Shown: positions 1 through 9,384, numbered from the stretch's first letter. The stretch is 64,000 bases of DNA from Novosphingobium olei (GCF_012927405.1 NZ_JABBGM010000007.1:62001-126000); one strand, 5' to 3'. The notes: generated by a model from the sequence alone, not told the origin. A program made the numbers and translations.

Positions 1-36
1 GTCACATCGCTTCTCCCAATGATCGTTGCTCGCCGA

Positions 37-1542
37 TCACTGATCGAACATTCCGGTGCGACCTTCCTGAAGGTTGACCACCACCGACTTCGTCTGGGTG
101 TAGTGATTCAGCACCTCATGGCTGAATTCGCGCCCGAAACCGCTCTGCTTGTAGCCGCCCAGCGGCATGTTGGCCTTGAGGTTGTAGTAGCGGTTAATCC
201 AGACCGTGCCTGTTTCAAGCTGGCGCGCGATCCGGTGGGCCCGGGCGAGATCCTTCGTCCATACGCCGCCGGCCAGGCCATAGGTGGTGGCATTGGCCTG
301 CTGCATCATGTCGGCTTCGTCGTTCCAGGTGATGACACTGGTCACCGGCCCGAAGATCTCCTCCTGCGCGATGCGCATGGTGTTCTTCACATTGGTGAAG
401 ATCGTCGGCTTGATGAAGTTGCCATCCGCCAGGTTGGCGGCATCCGAGCGGGTACCACCTGTCAGGACTTCCGCTCCTTCCTCAGCCGCGAGGCGAAGAT
501 AGCTTTCAACCTTGTCGAACTGCATCTTCGATGCCTGGGCGCCAAGCTGGGTGGCCATGTCGAGCGGATCGCCCTGGCGGATGCCTTCAAGCGCGGTCTT
601 GAACTTGGCGAGGAACTCGTCCTGGATCGACTGGTGCAGGAACAGGCGCGAACCGGCCAGGCAGACTTCGCCCTTGTTGAGGACGGTCGACATGGTCGCG
701 CTTTCCACCGCCGCGTCGATGTCGGCATCGCCGCACACGATGTGCGCCGACTTGCCGCCGAGTTCGAGCGTCTGCGGAATGATGTTGGCCGAGGCGTACT
801 GGATGATCCGGCGCGCGGTGGCGATCGAACCGGTGAAGGCGACCTTGGCAACATCGGGGCTGGTGACCAGCGCCTCGCCCACGTCGGCGCCATAACCGGT
901 GACCACGTTGATCACGCCCGGCGGCAGCAGATCGGCCATTTCCATGAAGAATTCGATCACCGAGAGGCAGACCGTCTCGGCCGGCTTGAGCACCACGGTG
1001 TTGCCCGAAGCCAGCGCCGGCGCGATCTTGCATGCCATCATCAGCATCGGCACGTTCCAGGGGATGATCTGCGCGCAGACGCCGAGCGGTTCGCGGTGAA
1101 CGATGCCGATCGCGTCGGGATAATCGAGCGTCTGGCCGTGCAGACCATAGGCCGCACCAGCGAACAGTTCAAACTGCCCGATCGTCTGCGGCATATCGAA
1201 ATACATCGATTCGCGCATCGGCTTGCCGTTGTTGAGCGTTTCGAGGGTGGCATAATGCGAATGGCGGGCCTTCAGGCGGCGCGCGATCTCAATCAGAATG
1301 TCCTGTCGCTCACCCGGCAGGCTCTGCGACCACTTGGGAAACGCAGCCTTGGCGGCGGCAATCGCGCGTTCGATGTCCTTGGCGTTGCCCGCCTGAATCT
1401 TGGTCAGCACCTTGCCCGTCGAGGGATTGACCAGATCGATGGTCTTGCCGCTGTCTCCGGAGATCCATTCGCCACCAATGTAGTGGCCGTATTCGGACTT
1501 GATCCCGTATTCGTTGTCGACACCCTTCAACTGCGTAGCCAT
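37..1542 (-). CDS. NAD(P)-dependent aldehyde dehydrogenase (AcoD/ExaC-like)
   Basis: This 501-residue protein belongs to the aldehyde dehydrogenase superfamily and oxidises an aldehyde to its acid in the cytoplasm. The catalytic cysteine is Cys294 in the motif GEVCLAG, and the general base is Glu260 in LELGGKS. The N-terminal YGHYIGGEW segment and the GAQASKMQFDK stretch resemble acetaldehyde dehydrogenases of the AcoD/ExaC group. I chose the ATG at 1542 because AAGGAG lies just upstream; an earlier in-frame start at 1575 has no such site. It is the last gene of the meta-cleavage operon, so acetaldehyde from the aldolase step or an upstream aromatic aldehyde are plausible substrates. The substrate is inferred, not shown. 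Confidence 0.85.
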   Translation of the reverse strand: MATQLKGVDNEYGIKSEYGHYIGGEWISGDSGKTIDLVNPSTGKVLTKIQAGNAKDIERAIAAAKAAFPKWSQSLPGERQDILIEIARRLKARHSHYATLETLNNGKPMRESMYFDMPQTIGQFELFAGAAYGLHGQTLDYPDAIGIVHREPLGVCAQIIPWNVPMLMMACKIAPALASGNTVVLKPAETVCLSVIEFFMEMADLLPPGVINVVTGYGADVGEALVTSPDVAKVAFTGSIATARRIIQYASANIIPQTLELGGKSAHIVCGDADIDAAVESATMSTVLNKGEVCLAGSRLFLHQSIQDEFLAKFKTALEGIRQGDPLDMATQLGAQASKMQFDKVESYLRLAAEEGAEVLTGGTRSDAANLADGNFIKPTIFTNVKNTMRIAQEEIFGPVTSVITWNDEADMMQQANATTYGLAGGVWTKDLARAHRIARQLETGTVWINRYYNLKANMPLGGYKQSGFGREFSHEVLNHYTQTKSVVVNLQEGRTGMFDQ

Positions 1543-1561
1543 GGCATATCTCCTTTGAAAC

Positions 1562-1843
1562 TCATTCGACTTCAATCAACAAGTCAGTCATGGGGTATAG
1601 GCGGCAGGCTAGGACGTAGCCTTTGGCCTGGGCGGCAAGCGAAACCTTGGCGGCGCTCATCTTGCCGGTTCGATACTTGCCTTCGATGACCCTGACCCGG
1701 CAGAATCCGCAACCGCCGCCGCGACAGCCTACGCCGATACCGTCCGCTCCGCACCGCTCCATCGCGAGCAGCACGCGCTCCTCTTCGGAACAGGCGAACT
1801 TTGCGCCACCGACAATGCGGATTTGATGCGCTTCATCTTCCAT
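1562..1843 (-). CDS. xylT: XylT-like plant-type [2Fe-2S] ferredoxin
   Basis: This 93-residue protein has the plant-type cluster motif CRGGGCGFC (Cys40, Cys45, Cys48) and a fourth ligand at Cys80. XylT-type ferredoxins in meta-cleavage operons re-reduce oxidised iron in catechol 2,3-dioxygenase and so rescue the inactivated enzyme, and that is the likely role here. The ATG at 1843 overlaps the end of the tautomerase gene by 11 bases, which argues for coupled translation; a longer TTG-initiated form is less likely. The dioxygenase it would serve lies about 6 kb upstream in the same operon. Confidence 0.82.
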   Translation of the reverse strand: MEDEAHQIRIVGGAKFACSEEERVLLAMERCGADGIGVGCRGGGCGFCRVRVIEGKYRTGKMSAAKVSLAAQAKGYVLACRLYPMTDLLIEVE

Positions 1844-2069
1844 CCGACCAATCTTCTTCAATTTTCGATTGCGCTGTTGCTGCGGCTTTTGCCGCAAAAC
1901 TCTGTCCTCCGACTGCGAAATGCGCCGGGGCTATCTCGCGCAAGATGACGCGGACGGATTCCCGCGGCGCGCCGATTGCATCGATAGCCGCATCGGTCAG
2001 CGCCTGGATCAATCGTTCCTTGGCTTCCGGAGCGCGCCCTTCGAGCAGGTTGACCTCGATGATCGGCAT
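1833..2069 (-). CDS. xylH: 4-oxalocrotonate tautomerase with C-terminal extension
   Basis: The 78-residue product starts MPIIEVNLLEG. After Met removal, Pro1 is the catalytic base. Arg11, Arg39 and Phe50 fall exactly at the active-site positions known for 4-oxalocrotonate tautomerase. The enzyme isomerises 2-hydroxymuconate to 2-oxo-3-hexenedioate in the meta pathway. The mature chain is 77 residues against 62 in the classical enzyme, the extra length being a charged C-terminal tail. The start lies immediately after the decarboxylase stop codon, and the tail overlaps the ferredoxin start. Confidence 0.88.
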   Translation of the reverse strand: MPIIEVNLLEGRAPEAKERLIQALTDAAIDAIGAPRESVRVILREIAPAHFAVGGQSFAAKAAATAQSKIEEDWSDGR

Positions 2070-2070
2070 G

Positions 2071-2841
2071 TCAGGCTTCCACCTGAAACATGACCGCGCC
2101 AAGGCTCTGCACCGTGGTCCGTACGGTCTGGCCGGGCGCCAGGTTGGGCGCGGCGGTGATCCCGCCGGCCATGACGATGTCGCCGGCGTTGATCTGTTCA
2201 CCTGCCTCGGCAACCAGCCGGGCTGCAGCAACCAGCGAGCGGATCGGGTGACCGAGGATTGCCGCAGTCGATCCCACTTGCACCACCTCGCCGTCGATCT
2301 CGAGGATCACGCCCAGATTCGAAAAATCGATCCGGGGATCGCACCAGGATCCGATCACCAGCCCGGACGAGGAGGTGTTGTCGGAGATCACGTCTTCGAG
2401 CGCGAACTTGAAGTTCTCGAAACGACTATCGATGATCTCCATGGCAGGCGCGATCGCTTCGACCGCGGCCAGCGCTGCGGCAGCAGTAACCTTGCCGACG
2501 AGCGGCGCCTTCATCAGGAAGGCGACTTCGGGTTCGACCCGGGGGTGAACATAGCGCGCGCGCGAAAGGGCAGCGCCTTCCTCGACCAGCATGGCGTCGG
2601 TCAGCCTGCCCCAGGCCACTTCCTCGACGCCGACCTGCAGCATCTTGGCCCGGCTGGTCAGCCCCATCTTCACGCCGATGCGCCGCTCGCCGCGCGCCAG
2701 CCGGCGATCGACCGACAGCTTCTGCACCTGGTAGGCGTCGGCAACGGTGAAAGCCGCATCAACCGGGGTGATCTGCTGGGTCGCCCTGGCCTCGCGAGCA
2801 GCAGTGTCGAGCGTTTTGGCGTAGTCTGCAAGCCGGCCCAT
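2071..2841 (-). CDS. xylI: 4-oxalocrotonate decarboxylase
   Basis: This 256-residue protein belongs to the hydratase/decarboxylase family shared by XylI and XylJ. It would decarboxylate 2-oxo-3-hexenedioate to 2-oxopent-4-enoate in a metal-dependent reaction. Family hallmarks include KMGLTSRAK near residue 60, a PRVEPEVAFL block near residue 100, and EIIDSRFENF followed by ISDNTSSSG near residues 138-160. Its position between the aldolase and tautomerase genes matches the TOL order Q-K-I-H. The paralogue at 4832-5626 is assigned as the hydratase. The split between the two functions rests on operon position and motif similarity, so a swap cannot be fully excluded. Confidence 0.82.
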   Translation of the reverse strand: MGRLADYAKTLDTAAREARATQQITPVDAAFTVADAYQVQKLSVDRRLARGERRIGVKMGLTSRAKMLQVGVEEVAWGRLTDAMLVEEGAALSRARYVHPRVEPEVAFLMKAPLVGKVTAAAALAAVEAIAPAMEIIDSRFENFKFALEDVISDNTSSSGLVIGSWCDPRIDFSNLGVILEIDGEVVQVGSTAAILGHPIRSLVAAARLVAEAGEQINAGDIVMAGGITAAPNLAPGQTVRTTVQSLGAVMFQVEA

Positions 2842-2842
2842 G

Positions 2843-3874
2843 TCAGTTCGCCTTGGCTTTGATCAAATCGAGCGCCACGTCGATGATCATGTCTTCCTGG
2901 CCGCCGACCATCCTGCGGTTGCCGAGTTCGACCAGGATCTCGCGGGTATCGATACCGTACTGCTCGGAAGCCTTCTCTGCGTGTCGCAGGAAGCTCGAAT
3001 AGACCCCGGCATAGCCCAGGCTCAGCGTTTCGCGATCGACCCGAACCGGGCGGTCCTGGAGCGGTCGGATGATGTCGTCGGCCGCATCCATCAGCGCCAT
3101 CACGTCGCAGCCGTGCTTCCAGCCCTTGCGGTTGGCCGCCGCGATAAACACCTCGAGCGGGGCGTTCCCCGCGCCCGCCCCCATGCCCGCGAGACTGGCG
3201 TCGATCCGCACCGCCCCGGCCTGCGCCGCGACGATCGAATTGGCCACGCCGAGCGACAGATTGTGGTGCGCGTGGATACCGCGCTGGGTTTCGGGCTTGA
3301 GCACCCGGTCATAGGCCTGGAGCCGCGCGGTCACGCCGTCCATATCGAGCGCGCCGCCGCTGTCGGTGACATAGACGCACTGCGCGCCATAGCTTTCCAT
3401 CAGCAAGGCCTGCTGGGCAAGCGCTTCGGGTTCGATCATGTGGCTCATCATCAGGAAGCCCGAAACGTCCATGCCCAAATCGCGAGCAATGCCAATGTGC
3501 TGCTTGCCGACATCGGCCTCGGTGCAATGGGTCGCGACCCGGACCGAGCGAACACCCATCGAGTAGGCGCGCTTGAGTTCTTCTGCGGTGCCGATGCCGG
3601 GCACCAGCAAAGTGGTCAGCACCGCGTTCTTGATCACGTCGGAAGCGGCTTCGATCCAGTCCCAGTCGGTGTGGGCGCCGAAGCCATAGTTAAAGGTGGA
3701 GCCATTGAGGCCGTCGCCGTGCGAGACTTCGATTGCATCGACGCCCGCGTCATCCAGCGCCTTGGCGATGGTGCGGACACTGTCGGTGCCATACATGTGC
3801 AGGATGGCGTGCATCCCGTCGCGCAGGGTGACGTCCTGGATGTAGAGCCGATTGGATTCGGGATTGAAGGTCAT
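2843..3874 (-). CDS. xylK: 4-hydroxy-2-oxovalerate aldolase
   Basis: The 343-residue protein is a DmpG/MhpE-type aldolase of the HMG-CoA-lyase-like TIM barrel family. It splits 4-hydroxy-2-oxovalerate into pyruvate and acetaldehyde. Visible features are the N-terminal [10 protein letters not shown] motif, with the metal-binding Asp and catalytic Arg, and the metal-binding [11 protein letters not shown] near residue 200. Its ATG overlaps the stop of the acetaldehyde dehydrogenase gene (ATGA). In this family the two proteins form a complex that channels acetaldehyde, which fits the coupling seen here. Confidence 0.93.
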   Translation of the reverse strand: MTFNPESNRLYIQDVTLRDGMHAILHMYGTDSVRTIAKALDDAGVDAIEVSHGDGLNGSTFNYGFGAHTDWDWIEAASDVIKNAVLTTLLVPGIGTAEELKRAYSMGVRSVRVATHCTEADVGKQHIGIARDLGMDVSGFLMMSHMIEPEALAQQALLMESYGAQCVYVTDSGGALDMDGVTARLQAYDRVLKPETQRGIHAHHNLSLGVANSIVAAQAGAVRIDASLAGMGAGAGNAPLEVFIAAANRKGWKHGCDVMALMDAADDIIRPLQDRPVRVDRETLSLGYAGVYSSFLRHAEKASEQYGIDTREILVELGNRRMVGGQEDMIIDVALDLIKAKAN

Positions 3875-4809
3875 GCCGGGATCTTTTCCATATGAGTCTT
3901 GGCAAGGCTCTCGCCCGCGGCCTTGGCGGCGGCGGTCATGATGTCGAGATTGCCGGAATAGTTGGGCAGATAATCGCCCGCGCCCTCGACCTCGAGGAAC
4001 ACGCTGGTCTTGAGACCTTCGAATTCGCCGTAGCCCGGGATCTTGAGCGGGCGGTTCGAACCGAAGCGTTCGAACTGGACGTCCTGCTTGAGCCGGTAGC
4101 CCGGCACATAGGACTGGACTTTGGCGATCATCGCCAGAACCGAATCGCGAACCTTTTCCTCATCGACCATTTCGGACAGCGTGAAGATCGTATCTCGCAT
4201 GATCATCGGCGGTTCGGCGGGATTGAGGATGATCACCGCCCGGCCCTTGGCCGCGCCGCCGACGGTTTCGATCGCCCGGGCGGTGGTGCGGGTGAACTCG
4301 TCGATGTTGGCGCGGGTACCGGGCCCTGCCGAGCGCGACGAAACCGACGCGACGATTTCGGCATAGTGCACCTTGGCGACCTGCGAGACCGCCGCGACGA
4401 TCGGGATCGTCGCCTGACCGCCACAGGTCACCATGTTGATGTTGCGCACCGCGGCATCAACCGCCGGGTTGACCGGGGGAATGGTCGCCGGGCCGATCGC
4501 GGCCGGGGTAAGGTCGACCATCAGCTTGCCGTCACGGGCGAGGATTTCGTCGTGCGCCTTGTGCGCATAGGCCGAGGTCGCATCGAAGGCGATGCCGATT
4601 TCGGCATATTGCGGCATCCGGCACAGGCCATCGATCCCTTCGTGGGTCGTCGGGACGCCGCGTTCGCGGGCCATCGCCAGCCCTTCGGAGGCCGGATCGA
4701 TCCCGACCACGGCCGCTAGCTCCAGCGTATCCGAACCCTTGAGCAGCTTGATCATCAGGTCGGTCCCGATATTGCCGGAGCCGATAATTGCGCACTTCAT
4801 CTTGGCCAT
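3871..4809 (-). CDS. xylQ: acetaldehyde dehydrogenase (acylating)
   Basis: This 312-residue DmpF/MhpF-type enzyme converts acetaldehyde, CoA and NAD+ to acetyl-CoA. The Rossmann motif [10 protein letters not shown] is at the N-terminus and the catalytic cysteine sits in [10 protein letters not shown] near residue 130. I chose ATG 4809 because GGAGG precedes it by eight bases; an upstream TTG at 4824 would bury that site. It overlaps the aldolase gene and would act with it as a channelling complex, completing the route from catechol to pyruvate and acetyl-CoA. Confidence 0.93.
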   Translation of the reverse strand: MAKMKCAIIGSGNIGTDLMIKLLKGSDTLELAAVVGIDPASEGLAMARERGVPTTHEGIDGLCRMPQYAEIGIAFDATSAYAHKAHDEILARDGKLMVDLTPAAIGPATIPPVNPAVDAAVRNINMVTCGGQATIPIVAAVSQVAKVHYAEIVASVSSRSAGPGTRANIDEFTRTTARAIETVGGAAKGRAVIILNPAEPPMIMRDTIFTLSEMVDEEKVRDSVLAMIAKVQSYVPGYRLKQDVQFERFGSNRPLKIPGYGEFEGLKTSVFLEVEGAGDYLPNYSGNLDIMTAAAKAAGESLAKTHMEKIPA

Positions 4810-4831
4810 TTGACCAGCCTCCAATTTGAAT

Positions 4832-5626
4832 TCAGTCAGCGGCGAACGCGGCGCGGACCGTTCCGAGTCCGTTGATCCGGGCTTCGACTACATCGCCGCG
4901 CGCAACCCCGGCCATCGGCCCGAGCGCGCCCGACAGGATCACATCGCCTTCGAGCAAGGGGCGTCCGGCCTTGGCCATCACCCGCGCCAGCCACAGCGAG
5001 GCGGTGATCGGGCTGCCCAGGCAGGCGATCCCGGCGCCGACCGAAATCGGCTCACCCTTGACTTCCATGACCATGCCGCAGCTGCGCAGATCAAGCCCGT
5101 CGAGCTTGCGCGGCACCGCGCCCAGCACGAACAGCCCGCTCGAGGCATTGTCGGCAATCGTGTCCCAGATCTTGATGTCCCAGTTGGCGACGCGGCTGTC
5201 GACGATCTCGATCGCGGGAACGACATATTCGACCGCCCGGATCATCTCGGCGGTCGTCAGATCGGGATGCGGCAGATCGCGCCCGACCACGATCGCGATC
5301 TCGGCCTCGACCTTGGGCTGGATCACCTGGTCGAGCGACACCGGAATGCCTTCGGGCACGTCCATGTCCGCGAACAGCATCCCGTAGTCTGGCTGGTCCA
5401 CCCCGAGCTGGCGCTGCACCGCGAGTGAGGTCAGGCCGATCTTGCGGCCGACCAGGCGCCGTCCATTGGCGAGGTAGTGCTTGGTGTTGGCTTCCTGCAC
5501 GGCATAGGCTGCTTCAACGCCACCAGCCGAAATCAGGTCGCGGATCGGGCTGACCGGCTTCCCCGTTTCGGCCGCGCCGCGCAGCGCCAGGGCCGCTTGT
5601 TCGATAGTCTTGGGGTCGATTGTCAT
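4832..5626 (-). CDS. xylJ: 2-oxopent-4-enoate hydratase
   Basis: The 264-residue protein is a MhpD/XylJ-family hydratase that adds water to 2-hydroxypenta-2,4-dienoate to give 4-hydroxy-2-oxovalerate. Recognisable blocks are [16 protein letters not shown] near residue 61, [15 protein letters not shown] near residue 103, and [10 protein letters not shown] with TIADNASSG near residues 140-160. It sits just before the acetaldehyde dehydrogenase, the usual J-Q-K order. It is homologous to the decarboxylase at 2071-2841; the names are assigned by gene order and family resemblance. Confidence 0.85.
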   Translation of the reverse strand: MTIDPKTIEQAALALRGAAETGKPVSPIRDLISAGGVEAAYAVQEANTKHYLANGRRLVGRKIGLTSLAVQRQLGVDQPDYGMLFADMDVPEGIPVSLDQVIQPKVEAEIAIVVGRDLPHPDLTTAEMIRAVEYVVPAIEIVDSRVANWDIKIWDTIADNASSGLFVLGAVPRKLDGLDLRSCGMVMEVKGEPISVGAGIACLGSPITASLWLARVMAKAGRPLLEGDVILSGALGPMAGVARGDVVEARINGLGTVRAAFAAD

Positions 5627-5630
5627 CGTC

Positions 5631-7115
5631 TTACAGCTTCACGCAAATGTTGGTGATCTCGGTGTAGAATTCGAGGCTGTGCACCCCGCCCTCGCGACCG
5701 ATCCCGGAATGGCCCGACCCGCCGAAGGCGGTGCGGAGGTCGCGCAAGAACCAGGAATTGACCCAGCACACCCCTACATCCATTGCCGCCGCCACGCGGT
5801 GTCCGCGCGACATGTTTTCGGTCCAGACCGAGGCGCACAGACCGTAGGGCGTGTCGTTCGCGAGCGCGACGACCTCGTCCTCGCTGTCGAACGGCACTAT
5901 CCCGCAGCAGGGCCCGAAGATTTCCTCGCGCATCACGGTGTCATCATGTGCCAGCCCGATCCACAGCGTGGGTTCCACGAAGAAGCCGCCCGCTCCCTCG
6001 CCAGAAACTTCAGGAACGCCGCCACCTGTTACCACGGTGGCCCCGTCCTCGACCGCGCGGCGATAATAGCCCAGCACCTTGTCGCGGTGCTCGGCGCTGA
6101 TCAGCGGGCCGAGATAGGCATGGTTGCCGGTATCCCCGGGCTTGAACCCCTCGGCCGCTTCTTTCATCCGCGCCACGAACGCATCGAAGATCGGACGTTC
6201 GACATAGACCCGCTCGGTTCCGAGACAGACCTGGCCGGTGTTGAGGAAGACCGAGCGCGACAAGCCTTCGACCGCCTTGTCGAGATCGGCATCGGCAAAC
6301 ACGATCGCGGGGTTCTTGCCGCCAAGCTCAAACGAAATGTCGCGCACGCCAACCGCGGCCTTCTGCATGATCGCCTGGCCGGTCCCGGTCTCGCCGGTGA
6401 AGGTGATAGCATCGACATCGGGGCTGGACGTGAGGAATTCGCCCGCCGATCCGGGGCCGAAACCATGGACCACATTGTAGACGCCCTTGGGCATGCCTAC
6501 GGCGTTCATCACTTCGCCCAGCAGGGCGGCGGTGCGCGGGGTTTCCTCCGAAGGCTTGACCACCACGGTATTGCCGCAGGCGAGGGCGGGGCCGACCTTC
6601 CAGGTCATCAGCAGCAGCGGAAAGTTCCACGGGCAGACGACCGCGACGACACCCTTCGGCTTGCGAACGGTATAGTTGAGCGCCTGCCCGCCATCGGGCG
6701 TAGGGGTGTTGAAGCTCTCGCCCGGCATGGTCGAGATGACATCGGCGAACATGCGGAAGTTGGCGGCGCCGCGCGGGATGTCGATATGCGAGGCGACATG
6801 TCGCGGCTTGCCGGTGTCGGCCACTTCGGCCGCCAGGAAATCGTCGGCGCGGCGTTCGATCTCGGTCGCGACGGCGGCGATCAGCTTGACCCGTTCGGCC
6901 GTGGTCATCTTGCCCCACGGCCCCTTGAGCGCGGCCTTGGCCGCCGCAACAGCGTCGGCGACGTCAGCTTCGCTCGCTTCGTGAACAAGTCCGATCTGCA
7001 AGCCGGTGGCCGGATCGACATTGGGAAACGACTTGCCATCGCTTCCCTGGCGATAGGAACCGTCAATGAAGTTCAGGATGGTATCCGTGACAGAAAGCGA
7101 GGCAGGAGAGGTCAT
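5631..7115 (-). CDS. xylG: 2-hydroxymuconic semialdehyde dehydrogenase
   Basis: This 494-residue aldehyde dehydrogenase oxidises 2-hydroxymuconic semialdehyde to 2-hydroxymuconate with NAD+. Catalytic features are Glu in FELGGKNPAIV and Cys in NTGQVCLGTERVY. The segments CPWNFPLLLMTWKVGPAL, FGGSGHSGIGREGG and the C-terminal FYTEITNICVKL are typical of XylG/DmpC enzymes. I start at ATG 7115; the ribosome site is weak and a TTG at 7160 would overlap the previous gene. It opens the oxalocrotonate branch, and its product is the substrate of the tautomerase downstream. Confidence 0.9.
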   Translation of the reverse strand: MTSPASLSVTDTILNFIDGSYRQGSDGKSFPNVDPATGLQIGLVHEASEADVADAVAAAKAALKGPWGKMTTAERVKLIAAVATEIERRADDFLAAEVADTGKPRHVASHIDIPRGAANFRMFADVISTMPGESFNTPTPDGGQALNYTVRKPKGVVAVVCPWNFPLLLMTWKVGPALACGNTVVVKPSEETPRTAALLGEVMNAVGMPKGVYNVVHGFGPGSAGEFLTSSPDVDAITFTGETGTGQAIMQKAAVGVRDISFELGGKNPAIVFADADLDKAVEGLSRSVFLNTGQVCLGTERVYVERPIFDAFVARMKEAAEGFKPGDTGNHAYLGPLISAEHRDKVLGYYRRAVEDGATVVTGGGVPEVSGEGAGGFFVEPTLWIGLAHDDTVMREEIFGPCCGIVPFDSEDEVVALANDTPYGLCASVWTENMSRGHRVAAAMDVGVCWVNSWFLRDLRTAFGGSGHSGIGREGGVHSLEFYTEITNICVKL

Positions 7116-7156
7116 TGGTGCAGGATTACCTAAGTTGGCCAGAGGGCCATGTTGGA

Positions 7157-7588
7157 TCAAAATTTCTTTGCGCCGACTGCGGCCAGACCGGCATTGGCGA
7201 ATTCGACGTCCATCGCTTCGCTTCCGCCGGAAACACCGATCGCACCGACGAATTCACCGGCGATTTCGATCGGCAAACCCCCGCCGAACATCGCAATGCC
7301 CGGCTGCGCGACGATCCCGTCGCGCAAGGCGGGATTGCCCGAGACCATCGCGTAGAGTTCCGGCGTCGGGACGCGGAAGCTGGCGGCGCTGTAGGCCTTG
7401 TCCTGCGCGATCTTCGCAGACGGTGAAGGGGCGCCGCTGGCGCACAGAAGCGCAACCAGATCCCCCCCGGCACCGACCACGGCGGCGACAACCGGACAGC
7501 CCACAGTGGCACCCTTGGCAACGGCCGCAGCCGCTGCCTTGAGCGCCAGTTCGTGACCGACTGTCCGGATCGTAACCACCCCGTCCAT
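7157..7588 (-). CDS. GlcG/HbpS-family (DUF336) protein
   Basis: The 143-residue protein belongs to the GlcG/HbpS family. Its conserved elements include PVVAAVVGAGGDLVALL, the DKAYSAASF block, and GIAMFGGGLPIEI near the C-terminus. Members bind haem or small ligands, and many are found in catabolic operons without a settled role. It sits between catechol 2,3-dioxygenase and the semialdehyde dehydrogenase, with its ATG immediately after the dioxygenase stop. No signal peptide is visible, so it should be cytoplasmic. A role in protecting the iron dioxygenase or binding an intermediate is only an inference. Confidence 0.78.
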   Translation of the reverse strand: MDGVVTIRTVGHELALKAAAAAVAKGATVGCPVVAAVVGAGGDLVALLCASGAPSPSAKIAQDKAYSAASFRVPTPELYAMVSGNPALRDGIVAQPGIAMFGGGLPIEIAGEFVGAIGVSGGSEAMDVEFANAGLAAVGAKKF

Positions 7589-7590
7589 GA

Positions 7591-8514
7591 TCAGGTGTTC
7601 ACCGTCATGAAGCGGTCGTTGAGCGCTTTCTCGTAGTAGAAGATCGCCTTGCCGGCGCTCTCTGCCTGCCAAATCCGCTGCGGATTGTCCGGGTAGTAGA
7701 TGTAACCGCCGCTGAAAGTCTCGTTGCGGTTGCCCGACGGATCGAAGAAATAGATCGTCTGGCCGCGGGTGATTCCGTGACGCGTCGGTCCGATATCGAG
7801 CGAGATGTCGTAGCGGCTGATGATGTCGGCAGCATGGCCGACATCGTGCCAGGATTCGAGATTGAACGAGGTGTGGTGGATCTTGCCGTCTTCGGGATAG
7901 CCGAGGAAGGCAACATCGTGCGCCTTGTTGCTGCAGCTCAGGAAGATGCCGAGGCGGGTGCCGCTGCCTTCATCGACCAGCTCCTCGGTGACCGCAAAAT
8001 CGAGCGCGTCGACGAAGATCTTTGCGGATGCGGAGATGTCCACGCCATTCAGCGCGCAGTGATCGAAGCGGGTGGCGCGCATGCCGCGCGGTTCAACCAC
8101 CCAGACATCGGGGTTCTTGACCGCCGGGCCGGTGGCCGACAGTTCCATTTCGGCGTAGAGTTCGAACACGTGCTGGGTCGGCGTGTTGAAGCGGATCTTG
8201 CGACCCACTCCGGGGTCCGATCCGGCCGGGATCACATCGACATGCACGCCGATATCGAGCAGGCGCTCGGCGAAATGATCGAGATCGGCGTCCTTGGCGA
8301 CCTTGAAGCCCATCACGTCCATGCCGGCCTGATCGGCCTCGCGCAGGATGATGCTGTGACGATCAAATTCGTCGAACGCCTGGAAGAAGGCGCGGTCGCC
8401 GTCGCGATTGACGAAGTTCAGGCCAATCCGGTCGCGATAATGGGTAATGGCCTCATCAAGGTCGAGGACCCTGAGTTGCACGTAACCAGGACGAATTACA
8501 CCAGTTAGAGCCAT
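7591..8514 (-). CDS. xylE: catechol 2,3-dioxygenase
   Basis: This 307-residue type I extradiol dioxygenase cleaves catechol next to its hydroxyls to give 2-hydroxymuconic semialdehyde. The Fe(II) ligands are visible: His152 in RFDHCALN, His213 in KIHHTSF and Glu265 in NRNETFSGGY. They match His153, His214 and Glu265 of the TOL enzyme. The protein has the expected two-domain length. A strong GGAGAGG site precedes the ATG. It follows the C-C hydrolase gene and is the ring-opening step of the operon. Yellow semialdehyde formation from catechol would be the expected phenotype. Confidence 0.95.
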   Translation of the reverse strand: MALTGVIRPGYVQLRVLDLDEAITHYRDRIGLNFVNRDGDRAFFQAFDEFDRHSIILREADQAGMDVMGFKVAKDADLDHFAERLLDIGVHVDVIPAGSDPGVGRKIRFNTPTQHVFELYAEMELSATGPAVKNPDVWVVEPRGMRATRFDHCALNGVDISASAKIFVDALDFAVTEELVDEGSGTRLGIFLSCSNKAHDVAFLGYPEDGKIHHTSFNLESWHDVGHAADIISRYDISLDIGPTRHGITRGQTIYFFDPSGNRNETFSGGYIYYPDNPQRIWQAESAGKAIFYYEKALNDRFMTVNT

Positions 8515-8520
8515 GACGAT

Positions 8521-9384
8521 TCACCTCTCCGATCGGGCCTTGAGGCCATTCTTAAAGAACTCGGCAACCATGCGGTTGAAGCTTGCCATGCGTTCGATCT
8601 GCACCCAGTGGCCGCATTCGGCGAAGAGGTGCAAATCCGCCCGCTTCATCAAACCGGCAAGTTTCACGGTTGAATCCAACGGGATCACCTGATCGGCAAT
8701 CCCGTGCAGGATCAGGGTTTCGTGCGCGATTGCGGCGATGTCCTCCTCACGGCTGGCGAGCATCGCCACGTTGGCCTGGCGGTCGGCGCCGCCGAACGTT
8801 GCATGATAGGGTTCATGTGCTTCGGGCCGGGCGCTGGCGACATAGCGCGACTGGATCAGATCCTCGGTCAGGCGGCTGTGATCCCAGGCAAGGTACTTGA
8901 GCGATTCGCGCATCGCCTCGACCGAGGGTTCATAGCCCCAGACCTTGTCAAGCGCCGGAGTGATCGGGAAATTAAGCCCGGCCGGACCCATCAGCACCGC
9001 CCGCTCGACCCGGTCGGGATGGGCGATCATGAACGCCAGCGTGATCCCACCACCGAACGAATTGCCGACCATCGATACCTTGTCGATGCCCAGACCGTCG
9101 AGAAATCCGGCGAGCTGATCGACCCAGATCTGCTTGTCCTCGATCCGGCCCTTGCTGTCCGAATAGCCGAAGCCGAACATGTCGGGCGCGATGACCCGGA
9201 AATCCTCGGCGAGGACCGGCATATTCAGCCGCCAGTTCGCCCAGGCTGTCACACCGGGGCCCGATCCGTGGACCAGCAGCACCGGGGCGCCTTCGCCGAC
9301 GTCGTGGTAATTGGTCGAGCTTCCGCTCACAACAAGCGACTGGCCGATTTCCGGACGCGTCGTGTCCAAAGTCGCGTTTGCCAT
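8521..9384 (-). CDS. xylF: 2-hydroxymuconic semialdehyde hydrolase (alpha/beta hydrolase)
   Basis: The 287-residue protein is an alpha/beta hydrolase of the meta-cleavage C-C bond hydrolase group. The oxyanion motif HGSGPGVTAWANW is near residue 40, the nucleophile is in GNSFGGG, and the acid and histidine lie in GIADQVIP and ECGHWVQIE. It cleaves the ring-fission product to 2-oxopent-4-enoate plus a carboxylic acid. Ring-fission products of substituted catechols that are ketones must use this branch. The ATG at 9384 is preferred by family length. GGAAAGGA is better spaced for a TTG nine bases upstream, so the start is uncertain by three codons. Confidence 0.9.
   Translation of the reverse strand: MANATLDTTRPEIGQSLVVSGSSTNYHDVGEGAPVLLVHGSGPGVTAWANWRLNMPVLAEDFRVIAPDMFGFGYSDSKGRIEDKQIWVDQLAGFLDGLGIDKVSMVGNSFGGGITLAFMIAHPDRVERAVLMGPAGLNFPITPALDKVWGYEPSVEAMRESLKYLAWDHSRLTEDLIQSRYVASARPEAHEPYHATFGGADRQANVAMLASREEDIAAIAHETLILHGIADQVIPLDSTVKLAGLMKRADLHLFAECGHWVQIERMASFNRMVAEFFKNGLKARSER

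Noticed and set aside
19..1689. Long open frame on the plus strand opposite the aldehyde dehydrogenase gene
   Set aside because: High-GC genes give long antisense frames. This one has an amino-acid make-up rich in Arg, His and Asp with no recognisable motif, whereas the minus strand encodes a complete aldehyde dehydrogenase.
3871..4824. TTG start at 4824 for the acetaldehyde dehydrogenase
   Set aside because: GGAGG lies downstream of it and correctly spaced for the ATG at 4809, which also gives the usual N-terminus.
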